Positions 27,257-34,903 of a DNA stretch of 64,000 nucleotides are shown here, one piece after another. The notes beneath the pieces are model-generated. The model was given only the letters and a program-made list of their open reading frames with translations, made no database searches and was not told where the DNA came from. Each line of letters starts with the position of its first letter. Within the stretch, counting starts at the first letter, position 1. The translations under genes and the position numbers were made by a program. The DNA is from Phytoactinopolyspora halophila (GTDB taxonomy: Bacteria > Actinomycetota > Actinomycetes > Jiangellales > Jiangellaceae), in contig NZ_QMIG01000003.1 in the NCBI RefSeq assembly GCF_003287285.1, positions 310,001 to 374,000 of the forward strand, read 5' to 3'.

Positions 27257-28165
27257 TCAGGGCTGCAGGACGTACCTTCCGCGTATCCCGCCCTTGGCGA
27301 CCGCGACGTGGGCGGCGGCGACCTCGTCGAGCGGCACGACAGCATGCACCCGCGCTGGCAGGCGGCCGCTCGCGGTGGCGTCGAGCAGCCCGGCGAGCCG
27401 GGCACCGTCGGGCTCCGTCACCACCACGTGGACAGTGACGCCGCGTGTTTCCGCCGGCACGGCACCCGGCTGCACGCCGACGAAGATGCCGCCGTCACGC
27501 ACGAGCGCGAAGCCTTGCTCCTGGAATGCGGCAGCATCCGCCACCGCATCCCAGCCGGGTGCTGCCTCCGTGGTGAAGCCGGCCCCGAGTCCCCGCACGA
27601 ACTTCTCGTCGTCGGCCCGGGCCAGCCCGGTGACGCGCCAGCCGCGATCCTGCGCGAGTGGAATGAGGTACCCACCGACGGCGCCCGCGGCCCCGGTCAC
27701 CAGCAGGCTGCGTCCCCCGCCGTCGCCGAGCAGGTCGAGCATCTGTGCCGCGGCCAGGCCGTTGAGCGGGATGGTCGCTGCCGTGGTCAGGTCGATACCG
27801 TCGGGCACGAGGGCGGCGTCGCTCGCGGATACGATCAGCTGCCCGGCGTACGTGCCGTAGTCGCGGTCGAACCCGCCGACCAGGCCGGCCACGCGGCTGC
27901 CGACCGGGATATCGACGCCAGGACCGGCTGCGGCGACGGTTCCGGCGAAATCCCAGCCCAGCCCGGTGTGGTCGGGCTGGTCGATCAGCCCGAGCTCGTG
28001 GAACACGCCGTTGGCAACCGCCAGGTCGACAGGATTGACCGCGGCGGCAGCGATCTCGACGCGGATCTGGTTCGGCCCGGGCTCGACGACGGGGACGTCG
28101 ATGATCTCGATGGAGTCGGGACCGCCCGGGGTGCGCACGACCGCGCTGCGGAATGTGGTGGACAT
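27257..28165 (-). CDS. NAD(P)H:quinone oxidoreductase (zinc-free MDR family)
   Basis: 302 residues, medium-chain dehydrogenase/reductase of the quinone reductase class. The N-terminal GroES-like part has VNPVDLAVANG and GWDFAGTVAAAGPGV. The Rossmann part has LLVTGAAGAVGGYLIPLAQ. No zinc-ligand Cys cluster is present. ATG 28165 follows AGGAGGG; the longer frame to 28240 runs through the operator. It is divergent from an HxlR regulator with a palindrome in between, the arrangement described for qor2-qorR in Corynebacterium. A role in quinone or electrophile detoxification is likely. Confidence 0.85.
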   Translation of the reverse strand: MSTTFRSAVVRTPGGPDSIEIIDVPVVEPGPNQIRVEIAAAAVNPVDLAVANGVFHELGLIDQPDHTGLGWDFAGTVAAAGPGVDIPVGSRVAGLVGGFDRDYGTYAGQLIVSASDAALVPDGIDLTTAATIPLNGLAAAQMLDLLGDGGGRSLLVTGAAGAVGGYLIPLAQDRGWRVTGLARADDEKFVRGLGAGFTTEAAPGWDAVADAAAFQEQGFALVRDGGIFVGVQPGAVPAETRGVTVHVVVTEPDGARLAGLLDATASGRLPARVHAVVPLDEVAAAHVAVAKGGIRGRYVLQP

Positions 28166-28233
28166 GTTTCGCCCTCCTGTGGAGAAATCGGTTCTGCTCC
28201 ACCACAATGGATGGGTAACTCTCCAATGGGAAG

Positions 28234-28253
28234 TACGCACTTCAAAGTGCGTA
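28234..28253. promoter_or_regulatory. Perfect palindromic operator between qor-like and HxlR genes
   Basis: TACGCACTTCAAAGTGCGTA has perfect 9-base half-sites around a 2-base centre. It lies 29 bases before the HxlR start and 68 bases before the oxidoreductase start. Its position fits repression of both genes by the HxlR protein. Confidence 0.8.
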
Positions 28254-28282
28254 TGTCACCACGCGGTAGGAAGGAGCGGTCG

Positions 28283-28750
28283 ATGCCGACGATGACGGCG
28301 GCCCAGAAGCGGGCACAGGCGAAGGTGGAGTACGACGCGTTCCTTGCCCGGTGCCCGAGCCGTCAGCTCCTCGACCGTATCTCCGACAAGTGGGTCGCCC
28401 TGGTCCTGGCCGCGCTCGGCAGCGACGGCCCGCATCCCGGCGAGGAGGACTGCGACGGCGACCCGCGACCGATGCGCTATTCCGAGCTGTCCCGCCGGCT
28501 GGCCGGAGTCAGCCAGAAGATGCTCACCCAGACCCTGCGCTCCCTGGAGCGTGACGGCTTGCTCACCCGCACGGTGACGCCCACCGTGCCGGTCACGGTC
28601 ACCTACGAGCTGACCGACCTGGGACTCTCGCTGCACGAGGTCATGCGTGGCCTCAAGGTGTGGGCGGAGGCGCACATGGACGACGTACTCGCCAACCGCG
28701 AGGCGTACGACACCTCCGAGCGCGACGGACACGACACCGCCGACTCGTGA
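28283..28750 (+). CDS. HxlR-family (DUF24) redox-sensing regulator, QorR-like
   Basis: 155 residues. The winged helix domain has ARCPSRQLLDRISDKWVALVL, RYSELSRRLAGVSQKMLTQTLRSLERDGLL and YELTDLG, all typical of HxlR. Cys24 just before the first helix matches the single redox-sensing Cys of QorR/YodB/HypR-type repressors. A second Cys sits in EEDCDGD, inside an insertion of about 15 residues not found in small family members. ATG 28283 follows AAGGAG. The stop codon overlaps the first bases of a hairpin repeat that probably ends its transcript. Confidence 0.87.
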   Translation: MPTMTAAQKRAQAKVEYDAFLARCPSRQLLDRISDKWVALVLAALGSDGPHPGEEDCDGDPRPMRYSELSRRLAGVSQKMLTQTLRSLERDGLLTRTVTPTVPVTVTYELTDLGLSLHEVMRGLKVWAEAHMDDVLANREAYDTSERDGHDTADS

Positions 28751-28818
28751 CTTCGATGCCGAGACGTGCACCTATTCGCCGATTTGGCAGTTTTCTCGCA
28801 CGTCTGGCCATCGAAGTC
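28749..28818. repeat. Dispersed hairpin family B, copy B1
   Basis: Arms of 21 bases (28749-28769 and 28798-28818) match at 19 positions: GACTTCGATG at the outside and AGACGTGC at the inside. The 28-base loop is T-rich (GATTTGGCAGTTTTCTC). The left arm includes the last two bases of the HxlR stop. Related copies are at 51610 and 53438. Confidence 0.8.
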
Positions 28819-28900
28819 GGCGCTGTAGGGCCTGATCAGCGAAAGACCGGTCCGTCCTCGTCGCGGCATCGCCGGAAGACCGCACCTCCTGATCGCGGCC

Positions 28901-28935
28901 TTGACATGTCCAGCCACTGGGTATACTAATATACT
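28901..28935 (+). promoter_or_regulatory. Promoter with overlapping palindrome upstream of the DgoR-like gene
   Basis: TTGACA (28901-28906) is a perfect -35. The -10 region is a double TATACT (28922-28927 and 28930-28935) embedded in the inverted repeat GTATA-CTAA-TATAC (28921-28934). Neither hexamer is at the ideal 17 bases; TACTAA (28924-28929) is. A palindrome on the -10 suits autorepression by the GntR protein encoded 60 bases downstream. Confidence 0.6.
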
Positions 28936-28996
28936 CAATTCGCCTGGGACCGTCTGACCAGGCATGAAGTGCCACTAGGCCGAGGAGGGTGTGACC

Positions 28997-29797
28997 ATGA
29001 GCCCGGCGAATATCGAGCACCACGGCCTCAGCACGATCTACGAGCCGGCCTCGGGCATCGCGGCGTCCTTCCGGCCGGTGGGCACGAACCTCAATTCCGG
29101 AGGGCTGTACGGCAGCGTGGTCCAGACCCTCGGACGCCGGATCGCCACCGGGGAACTGCCGGCGGGTACCCGGCTCCGGGTGGAGGACCTGTCGGTGGAA
29201 TTCGGCGTCTCCCGGACGATCGTGCGCGAGAGCCTGCGCTCGCTGGAGGCCAAACGCCTGGTCGGCGCCCGGCCCAGGGTCGGAACCCTGGTCCTGCCCG
29301 TCGATCAGTGGAATCTACTCGATCCCGACGTCATCGGCTGGCGGCTGGGCGGGCCGTCTGCCGACGCGCTCATGACCGAGCTGCTTGACCTTCGCCGCGC
29401 GGTGGAACCGCTCGCGGCGCGCAGTTTCGCGAATCACCCCGACGACGAGGGTTTGCGTGCGCTGCGTGAGAGCGCCGAGCAGATGCGCCGGGCCGTTGAC
29501 GACGGCGACTTCGGCCTGTTCAGCCAGGCCGACAGCCGATTTCACCGGATCGTCGTCGCGCATTCCGGCAGCCAGGTGCTGGGACAGCTGGTGGATGCCG
29601 TCGTAGCCGCGCTGCAGGCACGTGAACAGCTGCTGCTGATGCCCGAGCATCTAGACGAAGCTGTCGTGCGCTCACACGCGGCGGTGGTCGAGTGCATCGC
29701 CAACCAGGATCCCGACGATGCCGAGCATGCCGCCCGGCTCATCGTCGACGTGGCGTCGGACGAGGTCGCCCGCAAGCTGAAGGAGGGCACTCCGTGA
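28997..29797 (+). CDS. GntR-family (FadR subfamily) regulator, DgoR-like
   Basis: 266 residues. The wHTH region spans about 40-105 (GELPAGTRLRVEDLSVEFGVSRTIVRESLRSLE). VDQWNLLDPDVIGWRL is a linker wording seen in galactonate and sugar-acid GntR regulators. The FCD domain runs to the end (QADSRFHRIVVAHSG, VRSHAAVVECI with metal-binding His). ATG 28997 follows GAGGAGGG; a GTG two codons earlier is too close to the ribosome site. Its stop overlaps the alpha-galactosidase start, so it is the first gene of the operon it probably controls. Confidence 0.85.
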   Translation: MSPANIEHHGLSTIYEPASGIAASFRPVGTNLNSGGLYGSVVQTLGRRIATGELPAGTRLRVEDLSVEFGVSRTIVRESLRSLEAKRLVGARPRVGTLVLPVDQWNLLDPDVIGWRLGGPSADALMTELLDLRRAVEPLAARSFANHPDDEGLRALRESAEQMRRAVDDGDFGLFSQADSRFHRIVVAHSGSQVLGQLVDAVVAALQAREQLLLMPEHLDEAVVRSHAAVVECIANQDPDDAEHAARLIVDVASDEVARKLKEGTP

Positions 29798-31245
29798 CAG
29801 AAGACCCCAGCGCATCCACCGGCCGGCAGTTCCACGAGCTGTCCCGGGTGCCCGTCGATCCCGACGCCGGCGTGGTGTACGAGTTCGGCTGGCAGTCGTG
29901 GTCGCCGAGCACGGCCTACCCCGTGTCGGCTGGCGGCGGGTTCCGCCCGACGCGCCCCGAGCTGCAAACGTCGTACTATCGCCGGGAGAAGCCCGCACCG
30001 GCAGCCGCCTTTCAAGGTGAGGGCCTGCTCGCGATCGAGCCGGCACCGGGCGAGCCGGTCCACGTCGTCGCCCTGCGCGACGGCCGGGCCGAGGTGCCGA
30101 CCATCCGGGCGGAGCGCCGGTCAGACACTCTCCACGTCGCGGCCGACGGCGCCGTAGACCAGGTCGTCGACGACGGTCCGGGCGGCCTCTACGGCGCCCT
30201 CGCCCGGTTCGCCGACCGCTACATCGCGGCCGTGGGCACGCCGACGCTGCGGGACGTCCCGCCGATGTGGGCCAGCTGGTACCAGTACTTCACCGGGTTC
30301 ACCGAAGACGACCTGATCCGCAATCTCGACGCGATGGACGCCCTCGACCTGCCGGTGGGCATCGTCCGCCTGGACGACGCCTTCCAGGCAGGTATCGGCG
30401 ACTGGCTCGCCCCGTCGGAGGGGTTCTCGTCCCTGGACGGAATGATCGGGCGCGTTCTCGACCGGGGACGCCGGGCGGGAATCTGGACCGCTCCCCTGCT
30501 CGTGGGCGCCGAGAGCCGGACGTTCGCCGAGCATCCGGACTGGCTGGTCCGCGATGCCGCGGGCCGGCCGATCGTCGCGCAGCACAACTGGAACCAGGAC
30601 TGCTACGTCCTCGACGCCACGCATCCTGCCGCCGCTGACTATCTGCGCGAGGTGTTCACCACGTATCGCCGATACGGCGCGACCTACTTCATGGTCGATT
30701 TCATGTACGCGGGCGCCATCGAGGGCGTCCGGCACGCCGACGTCGACGGCATCACCGCCTACCGCGACGCCCTCCGGCTCATCCGCTCCTGCATCGGTGA
30801 CGACGCGTTGCTCCAGGCGTGCGGCGCGCCGATGTTCCCCTCCGTCGGTCTGGTCGACACCATGCGTGTCGGCACCGACGTGGCCCCGCACTGGTTCCCG
30901 CCCGGAGGCGAGATGTCCAGCCCGGCCACCCGGGCCGCCGTCGTGTCCACCGTCGGGCGCGCCTTCACCCAGGGACGGTTCTGGATCAACGATCCCGACT
31001 GCCTGGTGGCGCGCCCCCAGATCGAAGGACGGGAACGATGGGCCGAGGTGGTGGACCGCTACGGCGGGGTGCGGATCAGCAGTGACGGCCTGGACCAGCT
31101 CGACGATTGGGGCCTGGAGACGACACACCGGCTCCTGGTGCCGGCCCGGACGGCGCCGTTCGACCCCTCCCGGGTGCCGCTCGACACGAGCCTGTTCCAG
31201 GACACCCCGCCAACCGTCGAGCATTCGGCAGGTGCACCACGATGA
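29794..31245 (+). CDS. GH36-like alpha-galactosidase
   Basis: 483 residues. The (beta/alpha)8 core has WASWYQYFTGFTEDDLIRNLD, VRLDDAFQAGIGDW, GIWTAPLLVGAES and YFMVDFMYAGAIEG, whose Asp is the expected nucleophile. VDTMRVGTDVAPHW carries the acid/base Asp. These are clan GH-D (GH27/GH36) signatures. It is shorter than classical 700-residue GH36 enzymes, with a reduced N-terminal beta domain, and has no signal peptide. It would therefore hydrolyse imported alpha-galactosides in the cytoplasm. GTG 29794 overlaps the regulator stop (GTGA). Confidence 0.82.
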   Translation: MTEDPSASTGRQFHELSRVPVDPDAGVVYEFGWQSWSPSTAYPVSAGGGFRPTRPELQTSYYRREKPAPAAAFQGEGLLAIEPAPGEPVHVVALRDGRAEVPTIRAERRSDTLHVAADGAVDQVVDDGPGGLYGALARFADRYIAAVGTPTLRDVPPMWASWYQYFTGFTEDDLIRNLDAMDALDLPVGIVRLDDAFQAGIGDWLAPSEGFSSLDGMIGRVLDRGRRAGIWTAPLLVGAESRTFAEHPDWLVRDAAGRPIVAQHNWNQDCYVLDATHPAAADYLREVFTTYRRYGATYFMVDFMYAGAIEGVRHADVDGITAYRDALRLIRSCIGDDALLQACGAPMFPSVGLVDTMRVGTDVAPHWFPPGGEMSSPATRAAVVSTVGRAFTQGRFWINDPDCLVARPQIEGRERWAEVVDRYGGVRISSDGLDQLDDWGLETTHRLLVPARTAPFDPSRVPLDTSLFQDTPPTVEHSAGAPR

Positions 31246-33008
31246 CATCCCCCGACCAGCCCACGACCGATCCCGAGGCCGGATCCGGCGCGCCCGCGCA
31301 GCTGCGTAGCCGCGTATGGTTCGCCGATCCCGGCAAGACCGGTTTCATCGCGCGATCACACCTGCGCGCGGCCGGCCTGACCGACGAGGCGTTCGACGGC
31401 CGTCCCGTCGTCGGCATCGCCAACAGCTGGTCCGAGCTGAACCCGTGTAACGGGCATCTGCGCGATGTCGCCGCCGCGGTGCGCCGTGGCGTGCTGGCCG
31501 CTGGAGGGCTCCCGCTGGAGTTTCCCACCATGTCCCTCGGTGAGCCGCTGATGCGGCCCACCACCATGCTCTACCGCAACCTGATGAGCATCGATGTCGA
31601 GGAAACGCTGCGGGCCAACCCGGTGGACGCCGTCGTGTTGCTCGGCGGGTGTGACAAGACCACGCCGGCGCAGTTGATGGGTGCGGCGAGTGTCGACCTC
31701 CCCACCCTCATGGTCACCGGCGGGCCCATGGTCTCCGGCTCGTTCCGGGGCGAGCCGATCGGCAGCGGCACCGATCTGTGGCGCTTCAGCGAGGACGTCC
31801 GTTCGGGACAGATGAGCTCCACCGATTTCACCGAAGCCGAGTCCTGCATCCACCGCAGCGCGGGACACTGCATGACCATGGGAACCGCATCGACGATGGC
31901 CTGCCTGACCGAAGCGCTCGGTATCCAGATGTCGGGTGGGGCGGCATTCCAGGCCGTCGACAGCGGTCGCCGCCAGCTCGCCGAACGGTCCGGACGCCGC
32001 GCCGTGCACATGGCCGGGCACGGCCCGCGGCCCTCGGCGGTGCTGACGCGGCAAGCCTTCGAGAACGCGGCGCGGGCGAACGCGGCCATCGGCGGCTCGA
32101 CGAACGCCGTGCTGCACCTGCTCGCGCTGGCCGGGCGGGTCGGTGTGGATCTCACGCTGGACGACCTGGACCGGCTGGGCCGTGACGTCCCCCTCCTCGT
32201 CGACCTCAAACCGAGCGGCACGTACTTGATGGCCGAGTTCGAACAGGCCGGCGGCATGCCAGCCTTGCTGCACGAGCTCCTCCCCCTCCTGCACGCGGAC
32301 GCGATCACCGTCGACGGGCCCACCCTCGGCGACGCGGTCCGGCATGCCGAGCGGTACTGGCCGGAAGTCATACGCGGTCTCGACGAGCCGGTGCTGCCTT
32401 CGGACACGGGAACGGCTGTGCTCCGCGGGAACCTGTGCCCGGACGGTGCCGTGATCAAGCAGTCGGCGGCCGAACCCCGGCTCCTGAAACATCGTGGCCG
32501 CGCTCTGGTGTTTGACGACGTCGAAAGCTACCTGCGGGCCGCCGAAGACCCGGCACTGGACGTCGACGCCGACTCCGTGCTCATCGTCCGCAACTGCGGC
32601 CCGCGTGGGTATCCGGGCATGCCAGAGATCGGCAACCTCCCGATTCCGGTCCGCCTGCTGGAGTCCGGCGTTACCGACATGGTCCGCATCTCCGATGCAC
32701 GCATGAGCGGAACCTCCTACGGAACCGTCATCCTGCACGCCGCCCCGGAAGCCGCCGCGGGTGGGCCGCTGGCGCTCGTCCGGAACGGCGACATGGTGGC
32801 CCTCGACGTCTCCTCGCGGCGCCTCGACGTCGAGATCGACGATGCCGAGCTGGAACGCCGACGCGCGGAATGGTCGCAGCCCCCTCCGTCCCAGGATCGT
32901 GGATGGGCCAAACTGTACGTCGATCACGTGCTGCAGGCCGATCAGGGAGCCGACCTCGACTTCCTGGTCGGCAGCAGCGGCGACGCCGTTCCCCGGGTGC
33001 CGTTCTGA
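31242..33008 (+). CDS. IlvD/EDD-family sugar-acid dehydratase
   Basis: 588 residues. Iron-sulfur ligands are Cys in NPCNGHL, GGCDKTTPAQLMGA and GHCMTMGTASTM. The last two wordings are those of pentonate/hexonate dehydratases with a [2Fe-2S] cluster, not of dihydroxyacid dehydratase ([16 protein letters not shown]). The C-terminal barrel has VIVRNCGPRGYPGMPEIG and ISDARMSGTSYGTVILHAAPEA. It would convert an aldonate, probably galactonate given the neighbours, to the 2-keto-3-deoxy acid. ATG 31242 overlaps the preceding stop. Confidence 0.85.
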   Translation: MTSPDQPTTDPEAGSGAPAQLRSRVWFADPGKTGFIARSHLRAAGLTDEAFDGRPVVGIANSWSELNPCNGHLRDVAAAVRRGVLAAGGLPLEFPTMSLGEPLMRPTTMLYRNLMSIDVEETLRANPVDAVVLLGGCDKTTPAQLMGAASVDLPTLMVTGGPMVSGSFRGEPIGSGTDLWRFSEDVRSGQMSSTDFTEAESCIHRSAGHCMTMGTASTMACLTEALGIQMSGGAAFQAVDSGRRQLAERSGRRAVHMAGHGPRPSAVLTRQAFENAARANAAIGGSTNAVLHLLALAGRVGVDLTLDDLDRLGRDVPLLVDLKPSGTYLMAEFEQAGGMPALLHELLPLLHADAITVDGPTLGDAVRHAERYWPEVIRGLDEPVLPSDTGTAVLRGNLCPDGAVIKQSAAEPRLLKHRGRALVFDDVESYLRAAEDPALDVDADSVLIVRNCGPRGYPGMPEIGNLPIPVRLLESGVTDMVRISDARMSGTSYGTVILHAAPEAAAGGPLALVRNGDMVALDVSSRRLDVEIDDAELERRRAEWSQPPPSQDRGWAKLYVDHVLQADQGADLDFLVGSSGDAVPRVPF

Positions 33009-33955
33009 TGTCCGCGCAGCCGGCCACATCTCCCGACCGGTCCGCACCTCCCCGGGGTATCAGCCCGGTCCTGCTGACGCCCTTCACCGACGACGGCGGC
33101 ATCGACGAGTCCGGCTTCGTCCGCGTCGCCGACCACGTCCTGTCCCTGGGTGTGGGTTCGGTGATGTTTCCCGGGTTCGCGTCGGAAATGCTGGCCCTCT
33201 CCGAGCACGAGCGCGACACGCTCACCCACCTGCTCGTCGATCGGGCGGCCCGGTACCCCGGCGCCACCGTCATCGCATCCGTTCCCGACCACGCGACGTG
33301 GCACGCGACGCGGCGCACGGCGTCGCTGGTGGAGGCCGGTGTCGGCGCGCTCAACCTGCTGCCGCCACACCAGCTCGGCCCGCCGGGCGACGCCGTCATG
33401 GCACACATCGAGGCCGTGCTTGCCGCCGCATCACCCGTCCCGGTCATCCTGCAGTACGCGCCGGTGCAGACCGGGACCGTCCTCGATGTCGGCACCGTGT
33501 CCGCCCTGGCCGCCCGGCATCCGAACCTGGTGGCAGTGAAGGTCGAGTCACAGCCACCGGGCCGCACGGTCGCGGCCCTGCTCGGCGCCAGCCCGCCGCT
33601 CCCCTCGCTCGTCGGCTACGGCGGTGTGCAGATGCTCGACGCTCTGACCCGCGGCGCCGTGGGGGTGCAGCCGGGCTGTTCGTTCACCGAGCTCTACCTG
33701 GCGGTCTGGGCGCACCGGGAGGCCGGAGACCATGCCGCTGCCCGGGAGCTGCACACCCGCATGCTGCCGTACCTGTCCTACTGGATGCAGGACGTCGGCC
33801 TGATCGTCGCCGCCGAAAAGCTCATCGCCCACCGGCGAGGACTCATTCGCAGCGAGCATTGCCGCGCACCCGCCCGGCAGCTCGATGATGTCGAGCGGGA
33901 CATGGTCGAGCTCTTCTGCACCGAGTTCGCCGACACGCTTCCGGAGGTTCCGTGA
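33008..33955 (+). CDS. DHDPS-family aldolase or dehydratase
   Basis: 315 residues. Lys in LVAVKVES is the Schiff base residue and Tyr in VILQYAPVQ the proton relay. The usual GTTGE substrate loop is FPGFASE here, so the carboxylate-binding site is altered. Placed after an IlvD-type dehydratase it may cleave a 2-keto-3-deoxy acid to pyruvate plus an aldehyde. It could instead dehydrate it further to an alpha-ketoacid semialdehyde, as KDG dehydratases of this family do. The ATG shares a base with the previous stop (TGATG). Confidence 0.78.
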   Translation: MSAQPATSPDRSAPPRGISPVLLTPFTDDGGIDESGFVRVADHVLSLGVGSVMFPGFASEMLALSEHERDTLTHLLVDRAARYPGATVIASVPDHATWHATRRTASLVEAGVGALNLLPPHQLGPPGDAVMAHIEAVLAAASPVPVILQYAPVQTGTVLDVGTVSALAARHPNLVAVKVESQPPGRTVAALLGASPPLPSLVGYGGVQMLDALTRGAVGVQPGCSFTELYLAVWAHREAGDHAAARELHTRMLPYLSYWMQDVGLIVAAEKLIAHRRGLIRSEHCRAPARQLDDVERDMVELFCTEFADTLPEVP

Positions 33956-34758
33956 TGACCAACCCGCACGACACCGGCGGCGCCGCGCACCAGGGCAGGC
34001 TCGCTGGCGAGGTTGTCCTGGTGACCGGCGGCGCACGCGGGATCGGCCGGGCGATCGCCGAGGCGGCGCTCCGTGAGGGTGCCCGGGTGGTGGCCGCCGA
34101 CATCGACGACGACGCGGGAGCACGCCTCGTTGCTGACTTCTCGGCCAGGAGCGACGACCTCTGGTTCCGGAACGTCGACATCACCGACGAGGCCGCGGTG
34201 ACGCAGTTGGTCGCCGAGATCGAGGACGGTCTCGGGGCCGTGTCCGTACTGGTGAACAATGCCGGGCGCAACGTCTACGACGATCCCGTCACCATGAGCG
34301 AACAGGATTGGGACAGCGTCTTCACCGTGGACCTCAAGGCCCCCTGGATCTGCGCGAAACACGTGCTGCCGGGCATGATCGCCGCCGGGTCCGGCTCCAT
34401 CGTCAACATCGCGTCACTGCACGCGACGTTGACCATCGGTGGCATGTTCCCCTATGCGGCAGCCAAATCCGGGCTGGTCGGGTTCACCCGCAGCCTGGCC
34501 CTTGAGGTCGGCCGCCACGGTGTGCGGGTGAATGCCGTGAGCCCGGGATACATCCGCACCGCTCTGGTGGACGAGTACTTCGCACAGCATCCCGATCCCG
34601 GTGCGGAAGAGCAGGCGATCGGCGTGCAGCCGCTCGGCCGGCTGGGAACGCCGGCGGACGTCGCCGAGGTGGTGTGCTTCCTCGCGTCGTCCGCTGCCGC
34701 GTACGTCACCGGCGCGGACTGGGCCGTCGACGGCGGCCTCGGGGCGCGCTTCGCCTGA
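33955..34758 (+). CDS. SDR-family dehydrogenase (sugar or sugar-acid)
   Basis: 267 residues. TGGARGIGRAI with Asp in AADIDD (NAD preference), VLVNNAGRNVYD, Ser in NIASLHATL and PYAAAKSG are the classical SDR residues. The C-terminus has YVTGADWAVDGGLG. Start taken at ATG 33955, eight bases after GGAGG; a GTG one codon upstream overlaps the previous stop. It probably oxidises the free galactose released by the alpha-galactosidase, or a hydroxyacid intermediate. No lactonase is encoded in this operon; the SMP-30 protein at 11284 could serve. Confidence 0.82.
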   Translation: MTNPHDTGGAAHQGRLAGEVVLVTGGARGIGRAIAEAALREGARVVAADIDDDAGARLVADFSARSDDLWFRNVDITDEAAVTQLVAEIEDGLGAVSVLVNNAGRNVYDDPVTMSEQDWDSVFTVDLKAPWICAKHVLPGMIAAGSGSIVNIASLHATLTIGGMFPYAAAKSGLVGFTRSLALEVGRHGVRVNAVSPGYIRTALVDEYFAQHPDPGAEEQAIGVQPLGRLGTPADVAEVVCFLASSAAAYVTGADWAVDGGLGARFA

Positions 34759-34817
34759 CCGAACGGTGCATGATGGCTCGCCTCCCGATCGATGCCACAT
34801 GATCGGCGCAGGAATGC

Positions 34818-34887
34818 GACTTCTTGGGTCTCTGGAACGTCCAGAGGCCCAACTGCGGCTCTGGACGTTCCTTAGACCCAAGAAGTC
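34818..34887. repeat. Dispersed hairpin family A, copy A3, at a convergent gene junction
   Basis: Arms of 29 bases (34818-34846 and 34859-34887) match at 27 positions, with outer sequence GACTTCTTGGGTCT and inner GGAACGTCCAGAG. The 12-base loop is GCCCAACTGCGG. It lies between the ends of the SDR and beta-galactosidase genes, where it can stop transcription from both sides. Confidence 0.85.
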
Positions 34888-34903
34888 TTGATCAGTTCGA
34901 AGA

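Noticed and set aside
29794-31245. GH31 sulfoquinovosidase to complete the sulfosugar route
   Set aside because: The catalytic motifs are those of GH36/GH27 (VDFMYAG, RVGTD), so it is an alpha-galactosidase and does not support the sulfosugar interpretation.
34818-34887. Insertion sequence ends
   Set aside because: The long inverted repeats do not flank any transposase; each is a single compact hairpin, so they were annotated as dispersed repeats instead.
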